Shown piece after piece: positions 21,022 through 29,914 of a DNA stretch of 32,096 nt; positions within the stretch are counted from its first letter, which is position 1, and every line of letters begins with the position of its first letter. Source of the DNA: Clostridia bacterium (GTDB lineage Bacteria; Bacillota; Clostridia; Christensenellales; Aristaeellaceae). The DNA lies in assembly GCA_017410445.1 (NCBI GenBank), contig JAFQQU010000291.1, positions 1-32,096 of the forward strand, read 5' to 3'. A program made the position numbers and the translations under genes. A model generated the notes under the pieces. That model had not been told where the DNA came from. It ran no database searches and saw nothing but the letters and a program-made list of their open reading frames with translations.

Positions 21022-22500
21022 TCAGACTTTTCTGAAGCGGAGCAGGGTCAGCGTGCAGGCCGGAAGATCGAATGTGACCTCCGTGCCCATCGCGTCATAC
21101 GTGCAGGCCGCGCCGGTATACCGCTTTGCGCATACCGCGTCGGGCTCATCGAATGTATTGAGCGCATGGATCTCGTCGGACAGCGTGTGCGCCTCGACGA
21201 GCTCGTATCTGCCGCCGTCCAGCCGCATCTCAATCTTCTCCGCCTTCGATGCGTGCATGTTGGCGATGGTGACGGTGACATTACCCTCCGCATCAACCGA
21301 GGCAGATTCTGTCACCTGCGGCACGCCGCCCTCCAGCTTGCCGGTCGCCGCGGCGCTCTGAACGAGGTCGCCGTCCTGATGGGTCTTGTACATCTCGAAG
21401 ACGTGATAGGTCGGAGTCTTCAGCATCTTCTCGCCGTCGGTCAGAATCAGCGCCTGCAGAACGTTGATCAGCTGGGCGATGTTCGCGCCGTGCACGCGAT
21501 CGGAGTGCTTATTGAAGATGTTCAGGTTGAGCGCAGCCACCATGGCGTCGCGCATGGTGTTCTGCTGATAGAGGAAGCCCGGATTGGTGCCCGGCTCGAC
21601 GTCGAACCAGGTGCCCCATTCGTCAACGATCAGCCCGACTCGCCTGGCCGGGTCGTAGCGGTCCATGATGCCGGCGTGGGTCCTCACCATGGTCTCCATA
21701 TCCCATGCGCGCTCAAGGGTCTTGTAGTATTCGGCTTCGGTGAAATCGGTCGCGCTGCCCTTGTGCGCCCATGTTCCGGTCACCGTGTAATGATGCAGCG
21801 ACAGGCCGTCAATGCAGTGCGCCGCCTCGCGCATCAGGACGTCCGTCCAGCGGTAATCCGCGTCGGACGGGCCGCAGGCCACCTTGTAAATCCGGCTCGC
21901 GCCGTAGTTTCTGACAAAGGTCTGATATCTTCTGTACTGATTCGCATAGAACTCGGCCGTCATATTTCCGCCGCAGCCCCAGTTCTCGTTGCCTACCGCG
22001 AAATATTTGAGCGGCCATGCCTGCTCGCGTCCGTTGGCCTTGCGCAGATCGGCCATGGGAGAGGTGCCGTCCATGGTCATGTATTCAACCCACTCGCTCA
22101 TCTCCTGAACCGATCCGCTGCCGACGTTGCCGTTGACATACGGCTCGCAGCCGATCTGTTCGCACAGGTCGAAGAATTCATGCGTGCCGAAGCTGTTGTC
22201 CTCGACCACGCCGCCCCAGTGGGTGTTGATCATCTTTTTTCTCGTCGGAAGCGGGCCGATGCCGTCCTTCCAGTGGTATTCGTCCGCAAAGCAGCCGCCC
22301 GGCCAGCGCAGGATGGGCAGCTTTGCCTGCTTAAGCGCCTCGACGATGTCGCACCGCATGCCGCGCACATTGTCGATCGGCGAATCCTTGCCGACAAAAA
22401 TGCCGTTGTAAATGCAGCGGCCCAGATGCTCGGAGAAATTGCCGTAGATATTTCGGTTGATCCTGGAAATGCGGATTTCGGGCTGTACGATATAGCGCAT
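21022..22500 (-). CDS. abfA: Alpha-L-arabinofuranosidase, GH51
   Basis: A 492-residue GH51 retaining glycosidase that removes L-arabinofuranose from arabinan or arabinoxylan oligosaccharides. The N-terminus has [13 protein letters not shown], and [17 protein letters not shown] marks the barrel entry. Catalytic residues are E172 (acid/base) in AVGNENW and E294 (nucleophile) in LIVDEWGTW; the C-terminal beta-sandwich ends with LTLLRFRK. No signal peptide is present, so it acts on imported oligosaccharides. Two starts are possible: 22500 (AAAGGGG upstream, chosen because [12 protein letters not shown] fits the family) and 22518 (GGAG upstream, six more residues). It is the last gene of the five-gene operon and ends at the terminator 20975-21010. 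Confidence 0.95.
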   Translation of the reverse strand: MRYIVQPEIRISRINRNIYGNFSEHLGRCIYNGIFVGKDSPIDNVRGMRCDIVEALKQAKLPILRWPGGCFADEYHWKDGIGPLPTRKKMINTHWGGVVEDNSFGTHEFFDLCEQIGCEPYVNGNVGSGSVQEMSEWVEYMTMDGTSPMADLRKANGREQAWPLKYFAVGNENWGCGGNMTAEFYANQYRRYQTFVRNYGASRIYKVACGPSDADYRWTDVLMREAAHCIDGLSLHHYTVTGTWAHKGSATDFTEAEYYKTLERAWDMETMVRTHAGIMDRYDPARRVGLIVDEWGTWFDVEPGTNPGFLYQQNTMRDAMVAALNLNIFNKHSDRVHGANIAQLINVLQALILTDGEKMLKTPTYHVFEMYKTHQDGDLVQSAAATGKLEGGVPQVTESASVDAEGNVTVTIANMHASKAEKIEMRLDGGRYELVEAHTLSDEIHALNTFDEPDAVCAKRYTGAACTYDAMGTEVTFDLPACTLTLLRFRKV

Positions 22501-22559
22501 GCTCCTGTCCCCTTTCATCCTGTGCTCCGTCTCCGGTTTGTGTTGTTCGGTTCGTCCGG

Positions 22560-23519
22560 TCAGATTTCCCCTTCGCCGGATTCAAGGAAGCGGATCTGCT
22601 CGGGAGATAGCGTGAAGTTCAGCGCGCCGTATGCGTCGTCCATCTGCGCGATGCTCGAAAAGCCCGCCAGCGGCTCGCTGTTGATCCGGTTGTCGCGGGA
22701 ATACGCCAGCAGAAGGGATGCCGGAGAATATCCGCTCTCCTTTGCCAGCCTGCCCAGCCGGTCGGCGCGGCGGCGGTTTTCAGGGATCCGCTCGTAATAC
22801 CGCATATCGTTTTCGCTGACGGGCAGCCCGTTCAGCTTGCGGTGGAAGAATCCCCGGCCTTGCGGACCGAAGCCCATGATCGGGAAGCCGCTCTCCTCAT
22901 ACCAGCCGAACTCGATGTCGTTCATGGGCACATGGGTTACGTCCTTGCTCTGCGCGGCAGTGGTCAGCGCCAGTGAAAAGTGAATCTGGCAGGTCGACAG
23001 CGGCGTCAGGCCGTTGGCTTCGGCAAACTCATTGGCCTCGATAATGCGGCCGATCGTCCAGTTGGAGCAGCCGACCGCCCGGGCCTTGCCCTCGCGCACC
23101 AGCTTGTCCAGCTCAATCATGATTTCATCCACCGGCAGGCGCGGGTTGTCCCGGTGCAGCAAATACAGATCCGCATATTCCGTTCCGACCGCGCGCAGGC
23201 TCTCCTCCAGATCAAACCTGATTTCCTCCGGCGACAGGCGGGAGATATGCATCTGCTTCGTGTCCGTCGGATGGCATCCCTTGAGCACCAGCCGCACGCT
23301 GCTCCGGTCAATCTTTCTCGATCTCAGCCATCTGCCCAGCGCCTCGTCCGCCTGACCGGCGGCATAGATGCGCGCGCTGTCAAAGGTCGTTCCGCCGTAT
23401 TCAAGATACCGGTCCATGACGGCAAAGCAGGCCTCGTCCATTTCCTTCGGGCCCCGCTTGCCCGCGCCCAGCGCAAATTCGCTGACATCCACCGGGCCGA
23501 TCATCATTTTCTTCATCAT
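22560..23519 (-). CDS. Aldo/keto reductase
   Basis: A 319-residue cytoplasmic NAD(P)H-dependent oxidoreductase of the aldo/keto reductase family. The catalytic tetrad is complete: D47 in [10 protein letters not shown]52, K80 in LVLKGCHP and H122 in [19 protein letters not shown] and the late SLLLAYSRD region match the family's cofactor-binding barrel. The start overlaps the GH29 stop by four bases (ATGA), so the two are translationally coupled. In sugar operons such enzymes often oxidise or reduce free sugars, for example fucose or arabinose; here that is an inference from position. A further in-frame ATG at 23516 is also possible. Confidence 0.92.
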   Translation of the reverse strand: MMKKMMIGPVDVSEFALGAGKRGPKEMDEACFAVMDRYLEYGGTTFDSARIYAAGQADEALGRWLRSRKIDRSSVRLVLKGCHPTDTKQMHISRLSPEEIRFDLEESLRAVGTEYADLYLLHRDNPRLPVDEIMIELDKLVREGKARAVGCSNWTIGRIIEANEFAEANGLTPLSTCQIHFSLALTTAAQSKDVTHVPMNDIEFGWYEESGFPIMGFGPQGRGFFHRKLNGLPVSENDMRYYERIPENRRRADRLGRLAKESGYSPASLLLAYSRDNRINSEPLAGFSSIAQMDDAYGALNFTLSPEQIRFLESGEGEI

Positions 23520-24820
23520 TTCAATTCCACCTCAATGACGGTATCCACCGGGTCCGGCAGCTCAGGCTTGTCGCCCAGCGAGACGAACACGACGTCCGGA
23601 TAGTTGCCGGTGATCCAGTTGCGCTCGATCTTCAGCTCGGTGCCGGTCGCCAGCAGGCGGATTTTCTTTACGTCGTCCGCGCTGACGCCGGTCAGCGGAA
23701 CAAAGCCGACCAGCGGCTCGGTCACGTGGTAATACAGCTTCTTGCCCTTGCGCGTGATCCGGCCGTATTCCGGCTTATCGATGCCCGCCGTGCCGCAGCC
23801 GTAAATCGAGGCGCTGTTCTTCTTCATCCATCTGCCGATGCCCGCGAGAATCTCCATCGATTCCTCGGGAATCACGCCGCGCGCGTCCGGGCCGACGTTG
23901 AGCAGCAGGTTTCCGCCCTTGCTGACGCATTCAACCAGCTTCTTGATCAGCATCTCGCTGTTTTTGAAGTTCTTGTCGGCCGCGCAGTGGCCCCAGTGAT
24001 TGTTCATGGTGATGCAGGCTTCCCATACGACCGGGCGGCCCTTCTCATCCAGAATGCCCGCCGGGGGAATGATCTGCTCGGGGCTGACGAAATCGCCGGA
24101 GTATTCGGTGGGCGTGTCGGTCACGATGGAGCCGAATCCGTCGCCGCTGACCTCGAGGCGGTTGTCGATGATGACGTCCGGCAGGTAGGAGCGGATCATG
24201 CGCACCAGCTTGGTCGCCTGCCATTTCTCGCCGCGCATATCGTCGTAGGAGAAGTCAAACCAGAAGATGTCGATCTTGCCGTAATCGCGGCACAGCTCCT
24301 CGACCTGACCGTGCATATACTCAAGGTAGTTGTCGAAGTTGTATTTGTAGTCCTTATACGCCTCGTTGGAGCGCATGGGATGCTGCTTGTCGCCATAGTG
24401 CGGGAAATCCGGATGGTGCCAGTCGATGATCGAATAATACAGGCCCACCTTGATGCCCTCGGCACGGAACGCATCCAGATATTCGCGGACCAGATCGCGG
24501 CCTGCCGGGGTATTGGTGGCCTTGTAGTCGGTCAGCTTGCTGTCGAACAGGCAGAAGCCGTCGTGATGCTTGGCCGTGAGCACCGCGTACTTCATGCCGG
24601 CGTCCTTCGCCGCCTTCGCCCATACCTTCGGGTCGTAATCGATGGGATTGAACTCGTCAAAGTACGGCTGATATTCCTCAACCGTCAGTCTTTCGGTGCT
24701 GCGGACCCACTCGCCGCGCGACGGAATGGCGTAAATGCCCCAGTGAATGAACATGCCGAACCGGTCATGAACGAACCACTCCATCTTCCTGTTATACGCT
24801 TCCCGGTCAAACTGATACAT
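23516..24820 (-). CDS. Alpha-L-fucosidase, GH29
   Basis: A 434-residue GH29 retaining enzyme that releases L-fucose from oligosaccharides or glycoconjugates. The family N-terminus reads WFVHDRFGMFIHWGIYAIPS, with the conserved HWG, followed by KYAVLTAKHHDGFCLFDS and GLYYSIIDWHHP. The nucleophile is probably D189 in IFWFDFSYDD; the acid/base cannot be fixed by eye, since it varies in GH29. No signal peptide is present, so it acts in the cytoplasm. GGGGGAGGAAGC lies before the ATG. It is 41 bases downstream of the GNAT gene and overlaps the aldo/keto reductase gene by four bases. Confidence 0.95.
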   Translation of the reverse strand: MYQFDREAYNRKMEWFVHDRFGMFIHWGIYAIPSRGEWVRSTERLTVEEYQPYFDEFNPIDYDPKVWAKAAKDAGMKYAVLTAKHHDGFCLFDSKLTDYKATNTPAGRDLVREYLDAFRAEGIKVGLYYSIIDWHHPDFPHYGDKQHPMRSNEAYKDYKYNFDNYLEYMHGQVEELCRDYGKIDIFWFDFSYDDMRGEKWQATKLVRMIRSYLPDVIIDNRLEVSGDGFGSIVTDTPTEYSGDFVSPEQIIPPAGILDEKGRPVVWEACITMNNHWGHCAADKNFKNSEMLIKKLVECVSKGGNLLLNVGPDARGVIPEESMEILAGIGRWMKKNSASIYGCGTAGIDKPEYGRITRKGKKLYYHVTEPLVGFVPLTGVSADDVKKIRLLATGTELKIERNWITGNYPDVVFVSLGDKPELPDPVDTVIEVELK

Positions 24821-24861
24821 CTCTGCTTCCTCCCCCGTCGTTCCGTTTTACGTTCTCTGAA

Positions 24862-26025
24862 TCAAAAATAATCCGCCATGAACATGGGCTTTCGGACAAA
24901 CGTCTTCCCGAGTGCTTCCCGGTTATTCAGAACCTTCACGTCCTTCCGGAATTCGGCCTGCATGAGATCCAGCGTCCCCAGAACCAGCAGCGTCAGCGCA
25001 CGCGAGGATACCTCGATATCGGCCTCCTCCTCCGTCCGGCAGACGCCCTGCGCGCTCACCTTATACGTTCCGCTGTTTTCCGGCAGGAACTCATCCTCAA
25101 CCTTTACCGTAAAGGCCGCATCCTCCGGCTTCTTCATCAGCTCCAGCGCCTTCTGAACATTCGTAATCCGCGCCATGGGCTGCTCCCTCATGCTCACCGT
25201 CACATCGTAAGGCCGGGGAACCAGCATCCTCAGGGGAATATCCTCGGGCAGCATGATCTTGATGAACTTGTAGTCCGCCGCCATCCTTCCGAGGTATCCG
25301 AGGCACATTCTGAATCCCTCTTCATCCTTGAACGCGATATCCCTCACATTCAGCACATTTCCCTCGCCGCCCTTGTCGGTCCGGTAATACATGAATGCAC
25401 GCGCGCCGCGCTCATCGCCCAGCAGCATGGTGAACTGCTCGTCCTTGAAGGGATTACCGATCCGGTAGCGTCCGTCAGCGCGGTCAAACATCATGTTGTA
25501 CCTTTTGGCGAACGCCCGATAGATCTCCTTCATCTCGGTCAGGTCGCCGTCGGGCTTCATCCGGCGCGTCCAGCCGGTATGCCTGTAGCCGCTCAGCAGA
25601 TCAGGCTCAAAATGATACTCGATCAGCGGGAGGAACTGCTCGTAGCCCGCCTTGCGGTAGAATTCATGGGAAAACGGATACAGGGAGGAGAATACCTCGC
25701 CGTTTTCCCGCGCGTCCGTCAGGATGGCGCGGAGCGTCTCCTTCACTGCGCCGCCATAGCGGTATTCGGGCAGCGTCGATACGCCGCCAATGCCGCCCAT
25801 CTTCACAAACTGCCCGTCAAAGAGCACCTGAAAGTCGTTGTTGATGACGACGGCCATCATTTCCCCGTCATCCGCAAAGCAGCCCCAGCACTGCCGGAGC
25901 CATTCCTCGGACGCCTTTTCGGCCTTCTTCTCCGATTCCTCCACATTCAGCGGAAAATGAAAGGAAATCGAATGGATGCGGTCCATTGCGGGCAGATCTT
26001 CCCGGGTCAGTCTTCTGACAATCAT
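24862..26025 (-). CDS. Eis-like GNAT N-acetyltransferase
   Basis: A 387-residue protein of the Eis type: an N-terminal GNAT domain (about 1-130), a second GNAT-like domain and a C-terminal sterol carrier-like domain (about 290-387). The acetyl-CoA region reads MGGIGGVSTLPEYRYGGAVK, and HEFYRKAGYE holds the tyrosine expected as general acid. The chain ends in MADYF; in Eis the C-terminal phenylalanine carboxylate is part of the active site, so the natural end is intact. The ATG at 26025 is preceded by GGAGG at eight bases. Known members acetylate amines, including aminoglycosides; the substrate here is unknown. It lies 14 bases after the methyltransferase stop. Confidence 0.9.
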   Translation of the reverse strand: MIVRRLTREDLPAMDRIHSISFHFPLNVEESEKKAEKASEEWLRQCWGCFADDGEMMAVVINNDFQVLFDGQFVKMGGIGGVSTLPEYRYGGAVKETLRAILTDARENGEVFSSLYPFSHEFYRKAGYEQFLPLIEYHFEPDLLSGYRHTGWTRRMKPDGDLTEMKEIYRAFAKRYNMMFDRADGRYRIGNPFKDEQFTMLLGDERGARAFMYYRTDKGGEGNVLNVRDIAFKDEEGFRMCLGYLGRMAADYKFIKIMLPEDIPLRMLVPRPYDVTVSMREQPMARITNVQKALELMKKPEDAAFTVKVEDEFLPENSGTYKVSAQGVCRTEEEADIEVSSRALTLLVLGTLDLMQAEFRKDVKVLNNREALGKTFVRKPMFMADYF

Positions 26026-26039
26026 TTTTCCATCCTCCG

Positions 26040-26660
26040 TTATACCACGGTCACCAGCACGCCGGCGCACATCGACACCTGATAATAGCTGTATGCGCTG
26101 CCGACCATGTAATCATTCATTTCATCCATCGCCATGTAGAATTCGTCCTCGTCCCAGCCGGCGGCCGACGCGCGGCAGTCTTCCCGGTCCGCCGCCGTCT
26201 CAAAAGCGATATCGCCGACCAGAATCAGTCCGCCGGAATGCACGCATTTTGTCATTTCCCGAAGCAGCATGCCCTTCTGATCGTCCGGCAGATGATGCAT
26301 GGCATACGTGCAGACCACTGCGTCATACTTTCCGGCTTTAACATCTTCCGGAAGTCCCTTTGCGAAATCCCAGCGGATCAGCCGCGCCTCAGGCATCCGC
26401 TCCCGCGCAATTTTCAGCATTTTGTCGGAGAAATCTATGCCGGTCACGTCCAGCCCGGCAGCGCACAGCTTTGCGCCGAGCACGCCCGTTCCGCAGCCCA
26501 CATCCAGCACGCTGCGGGCCTGTTTGTCCCGGAGAATGCCGTAAATCTCGCCCAATGCCTTCTTGTATCCCGCAAACGGATAGGTGTTTTCCTCGTCACT
26601 CAGGCCGACGCTCGCGTCATATCCGTCCGCCCACAGATCAAATCCCGTGCTTCCCAGCAT
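26040..26660 (-). CDS. Class I SAM-dependent methyltransferase
   Basis: A 206-residue cytoplasmic methyltransferase. Motif I is SVLDVGCGTGVLG, the acidic ribose-binding end of strand 2 is VTGIDFSDKML, and VVCTYAMHHLPDD marks motif IV. These fit the methyltransferase 11/25 group, whose substrates are diverse small molecules. The ATG at 26660 has GGAGGAAGAAT directly before it; a longer reading to 26717 would run through the terminator at 26685-26710. It is the first gene of the operon that continues with the Eis-like acetyltransferase and the glycosidases. I see no convincing promoter in the 67 bases upstream. Substrate unknown. Confidence 0.88.
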   Translation of the reverse strand: MLGSTGFDLWADGYDASVGLSDEENTYPFAGYKKALGEIYGILRDKQARSVLDVGCGTGVLGAKLCAAGLDVTGIDFSDKMLKIARERMPEARLIRWDFAKGLPEDVKAGKYDAVVCTYAMHHLPDDQKGMLLREMTKCVHSGGLILVGDIAFETAADREDCRASAAGWDEDEFYMAMDEMNDYMVGSAYSYYQVSMCAGVLVTVV

Positions 26661-26680
26661 ATTCTTCCTCCATCCATCCA

Positions 26681-26710
26681 AAAAACGGACGCATTTTGCT
26701 ATGCGTCCGT
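26681..26710 (-). terminator. Intrinsic terminator after the GH123-like gene
   Basis: On the minus strand ACGGACGCA (26710-26702) pairs perfectly with TGCGTCCGT (26693-26685) around an 8-base loop and is followed by TTTTTTGG. It lies 18 bases past the stop of the GH123-like gene and separates that unit from the methyltransferase operon. Confidence 0.93.
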
Positions 26711-26727
26711 CTTTCATTCATCCGATA

Positions 26728-28377
26728 TCAGCCCAGACGCGCCTTGATTTCGTTGTTCACGCGCCTGCGCAGGTTCAGCAGATAGCTGTCGCCGGTCGGA
26801 TAACGGCTGAAGGTGATCTCCTCGCCTGCATCCTCGTTAATCAGCTCCAGCACCTTCTCGCGGCCCGCCAGCTGCTCCAGCATGTCAAACGCGCGCAGGT
26901 CGTACATGGCGTGCGCGGTGACTTCCTTGCGGATGGAGTCCTCCGGCATGCCGTCATTGCGCGGATAGACCTGGAAGCAGTCGCCGGAGGGCGAGAAGCC
27001 TTCGCCGTCGGTCGCGGCATAGGGGTTGATCGGGTAATCGGAATACTGGGAATTATAGTAATTGAAGCCCCACTGCAGGAAGCCTTCAATCTGATATTTG
27101 TACAGCTGCACGCCCAGAATGCGGTTGCGCGCGGAGGGCATGGAGATAAACATATTGGAAACTTCCTTATACTGGCCGCAGCAGTAATAGGTCCACAGGC
27201 CCGGAACCTTCGCCTCGAGGAAGGGCTCGATGTGGTTGGTCGCCGGGATGGGCTTCTTGACGACGCCTGCCTGATAGAACTCGAAGTCAGACAGCGCGTC
27301 CATGATCGGATATTCGCCGATCAGGTCGATGACCTGGGACTTGACGGCCAGATAGGCCTCGAGGTGCTTCTTGTTGGGCTCGTCGGAGACATGGAAGAAT
27401 ACCTGCTTGTCGATGCCCAGCGCCTTGAACTCCTCGATCAGGGCGGGAATGTAGGCGTTCAGGAAGGCCTTATACTCGTCGCTGGTAGAGGAAACGTCCC
27501 ATCCGAAGATGCGCTTGTATTCGCCGTCCACCGTCGCCATGATCTTCGGGCAGGCAGCGCAGCCCCACTGCGTATACAGATGGGCCACTTCGTAATACTT
27601 CATGCCGACCTTCTTGCAGATTTCAACCCACCTGCGCAGGTTGGTGAAGCCGAAGCTGTACTCGCCGTTGTTGAGGTATACGTCAACCAGCTGAACGGTC
27701 GGGCGCTCGGTGCCGACGCGGGTATCCAGCGGCGGGGTATGAACGGGCATCAGGGTCATGTTCATGCCGCCCTTGACCATGCTGGCCAGGAAGTTCTCGG
27801 CAATGCGCCAGAACTCTTCGCTGAACGCCTCGACGCGGTAGTAGTTCATCAGGCCGTCGGAATGGAACCACTTGGTATGGATCAGCTTCTGCTCGGGCAG
27901 GAACGCATCGATGATCTCGACCTTGGCGGTCTTGCTGGCCTTGAGCTCGCCGTTTACGTTCAGCAGGCGGATCTCAACCTCATGAACGCCGGCAGGGGTG
28001 TTCGCGTCCGGCTCGACGTCAATCCACAGCGAATCCCACTGATTCCAGTAGGCGCGCAGGCCATGCGGATGCAGATCGCTCAGCAGGTCCGGATACAGGC
28101 CGGGCGTGGTTCTCAGGTAATTGCTGGTGCTGTCCATATAGACCGGGAAGCGCACCGGAACGTGCTTTACGCTGCGTACGCGCACCCACTCCTTGATCGG
28201 GGAAACAACCTCAACCTCAACATAGGCAACCGATTCGTCCGTCAGCGAATACGCCGCCTGAAAGGAGATCACTTCGTTGCGGAAGCCGGAAACAACGCCG
28301 TTTTCCGGGCGCTCCACCGGTTCGGCGTCCAGAAACACCTTATCCAGCGCGCTGAGCAGCTTCATTTTAAGTTCCAT
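26728..28377 (-). CDS. GH123/DUF4091-like glycoside hydrolase, cytosolic
   Basis: A 549-residue protein with an N-terminal beta-sandwich (about 1-160, including WDSLWIDVEPDANTPAG) and a TIM-barrel region (about 165-520) ending in the DUF4091 pattern FLQWGFNYYN. The pair D332-E333 in FFHVSDEPNKKH matches the Asp-Glu pair that GH123 beta-N-acetylgalactosaminidases use for substrate-assisted catalysis. GH123 activity on GalNAc-containing glycans is the best guess, at moderate confidence; many DUF4091 proteins have no tested activity. No signal peptide is seen. GGGAGG lies ten bases before the ATG. It is 30 bases downstream of a secreted peptidoglycan-binding protein gene and is followed by a clear terminator. 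Confidence 0.87.
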   Translation of the reverse strand: MELKMKLLSALDKVFLDAEPVERPENGVVSGFRNEVISFQAAYSLTDESVAYVEVEVVSPIKEWVRVRSVKHVPVRFPVYMDSTSNYLRTTPGLYPDLLSDLHPHGLRAYWNQWDSLWIDVEPDANTPAGVHEVEIRLLNVNGELKASKTAKVEIIDAFLPEQKLIHTKWFHSDGLMNYYRVEAFSEEFWRIAENFLASMVKGGMNMTLMPVHTPPLDTRVGTERPTVQLVDVYLNNGEYSFGFTNLRRWVEICKKVGMKYYEVAHLYTQWGCAACPKIMATVDGEYKRIFGWDVSSTSDEYKAFLNAYIPALIEEFKALGIDKQVFFHVSDEPNKKHLEAYLAVKSQVIDLIGEYPIMDALSDFEFYQAGVVKKPIPATNHIEPFLEAKVPGLWTYYCCGQYKEVSNMFISMPSARNRILGVQLYKYQIEGFLQWGFNYYNSQYSDYPINPYAATDGEGFSPSGDCFQVYPRNDGMPEDSIRKEVTAHAMYDLRAFDMLEQLAGREKVLELINEDAGEEITFSRYPTGDSYLLNLRRRVNNEIKARLG

Positions 28378-28407
28378 CTCTTATACCCCTCCCGAAAATC
28401 TTCGTTT

Positions 28408-29775
28408 TTATTCGAACAGGAAAACAGTATCCTCGGCCTCGAGCTCGAGCTTCCAGCCGGTCTCTCCGGCAATCGTCTCGGGAATCTCGGCATAGATCAG
28501 CAGCCGGGCTTCGCCGAGCGGCGGCAGCGCCGACGCCAGCGACGCGCCCTCGTTGCGCTCGCAGACCAGCACGCAGGGATACTCGTATTCGCCGAGCTTA
28601 ACGGTCGCGCTCAGCTGCCAGTAGAAGTCCAGCTTCTCAGTGGACAGGTTCTTCACCGTGCCCTCATAGATGATCAGGGTATCGTCCTTATCGGAAACCG
28701 ATCTGCGGTCTCCGCCGGCGGATTCAACGGCGTCCGCCGTCCAGTATCTTTCAACCGTCAGCTCGCACAGGCCCTCGGCGATGTGCTTTTCGACCGTGGA
28801 AACCGCCATGGTATCGGCGGCCGTGCCGTCCAGAACGGGCGCTTCGCTGGTCAGAATACTGATGAGCGTCTCGTCCGCATTGCCGGTTCCGGCCAGGCCC
28901 AGCCATTTCTGCGCCGCGCGAACCGCGCGAACCGTGCCTTCGCCGTATCCGCCGTCCGCCGTGCCCTGAAGGTATCCGGCGTCAATCAGCAGCTCCTGAA
29001 GCTCGCGTACCTTGTCTCCCGTATCGCCGCGGGAGAGCATGAACAGCGGCTCTTCCAGCTTGACGCCGGCGATCTCAAGCTCCTCTTCTTCCGGAAGAGC
29101 AGTGATCTGCATCCCGGGCTCGACGCCGCGCGTGCGGACCCACCAGTCCTCGTTCAAATCCCACAGATTATAAGAAGGCATCGCCTCAAACTCGCGCAGC
29201 ATGTCCGCAATGCCATCCAGCGAACGGGCGGACAGCTCCTCGCGGGCGGAAGCATAGCTCGACTTCTTTTCGGGCTCCATGCGGAAGGTGGAATCGCCCA
29301 CCAGCGCGATGGCGACTTCCTCGGCGTTCAGGATTTCGTGCATGAGCGCGAGGCCGTCTCTGTCCAGCGGCGCGGTCAGCTTCTCAGCCTTGTTCTTGCC
29401 CAGCTGAACCGGCTCGCTGCAGAGCGCGATGTCATATCTCTGTCCATTGACCGCAACGGAAGCATAGCGGCCGTTCAGCTGCAGGCTGCCGGCATAGTAG
29501 AACGTCAGCACGGGCACGGCCACGCCGGTCTCCCGGTCGCCGGTCAGCTCAAGGCCGAAGCAGGCATATCCGGTATAGGGCGCGATTTCGCTGCCGATGC
29601 GCGCAAGCGCCGCTTCGGTCTGATTGGAGCGAACGGACCACACCGTGCCCTTCTCTTCAAACGCCGCGTATCTCTCCAGCGCATCCCAGTCCGGCGCGGA
29701 AGCGGCCTTTTCCAGCGCATACGCCGGCAGGCACACGACCATCATCATCAGAATCAGGGAAATCAATTTCTTCAT
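28408..29775 (-). CDS. Secreted protein with PG_binding_1 domain, unknown N-terminal region
   Basis: A 455-residue exported protein. The signal peptide is residues 1-20 (LILMMMVVCLPAYA). Residues about 30-200 form a region I do not recognise, rich in beta strands and Ala/Glu. A peptidoglycan-binding domain follows at about 247-309 (LSRGDTGDKVRELQELL, GYGEGTVRAVRAAQ), then a C-terminal beta-rich domain (about 330-455) that resembles adhesion or carbohydrate-binding folds but matches no family I can name. It has no catalytic motif that I can see. GGGGAGG lies nine bases before the ATG, and a strong promoter is at 29833-29861. It is 30 bases upstream of the GH123-like gene. Confidence 0.85.
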   Translation of the reverse strand: MKKLISLILMMMVVCLPAYALEKAASAPDWDALERYAAFEEKGTVWSVRSNQTEAALARIGSEIAPYTGYACFGLELTGDRETGVAVPVLTFYYAGSLQLNGRYASVAVNGQRYDIALCSEPVQLGKNKAEKLTAPLDRDGLALMHEILNAEEVAIALVGDSTFRMEPEKKSSYASAREELSARSLDGIADMLREFEAMPSYNLWDLNEDWWVRTRGVEPGMQITALPEEEELEIAGVKLEEPLFMLSRGDTGDKVRELQELLIDAGYLQGTADGGYGEGTVRAVRAAQKWLGLAGTGNADETLISILTSEAPVLDGTAADTMAVSTVEKHIAEGLCELTVERYWTADAVESAGGDRRSVSDKDDTLIIYEGTVKNLSTEKLDFYWQLSATVKLGEYEYPCVLVCERNEGASLASALPPLGEARLLIYAEIPETIAGETGWKLELEAEDTVFLFE

Positions 29776-29795
29776 TATTCAATCCTCCCCAAACC

Positions 29796-29820
29796 CGGAG
29801 CCTGCACAAACACAGCTCCG
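29796..29820 (-). promoter_or_regulatory. Hairpin in the 5' leader of the PG-binding protein gene
   Basis: CGGAGC (29820-29815 on the minus strand) pairs with GCTCCG (29801-29796) over a 13-base loop, inside the roughly 50-base leader and about 10 bases before the GGGGAGG ribosome binding site. It could stabilise the transcript or modulate translation. The structure is seen; the role is speculative. Confidence 0.35.
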
Positions 29821-29832
29821 CATAATACTTAC

Positions 29833-29861
29833 ATTTTACCTATATTTACTCATCCTGTCAA
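29833..29861 (-). promoter_or_regulatory. Strong promoter of the PG-binding/GH123-like operon
   Basis: On the minus strand a perfect TTGACA (29861-29856) is followed after 17 bases by TAAAAT (29838-29833). The start of transcription should be near 29826, about 50 bases before the ATG at 29775. The -35 begins directly after the terminator of the preceding gene. Confidence 0.82.
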
Positions 29862-29890
29862 CAGAAAAGGCTGCCGCAAATGCGACAGCC
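29862..29890 (-). terminator. Intrinsic terminator after the 97-residue membrane protein gene
   Basis: On the minus strand GGCTGTCGC (29890-29882) pairs with GCGGCAGCC (29877-29869), with one G-U pair and a 4-base loop, followed by TTTTCTG. It lies 25 bases past the stop at 29915 and ends the surface-glycan unit. Confidence 0.88.
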
Positions 29891-29914
29891 CTGTGACACT
29901 TCTCTGTGTTTTTC

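Noticed and set aside
20989..22797. A 602-codon plus-strand open frame opposite the GH51 gene
   Set aside because: Starts in the terminator hairpin, runs antisense to GH51 and part of the aldo/keto reductase gene, and shows no family motif.
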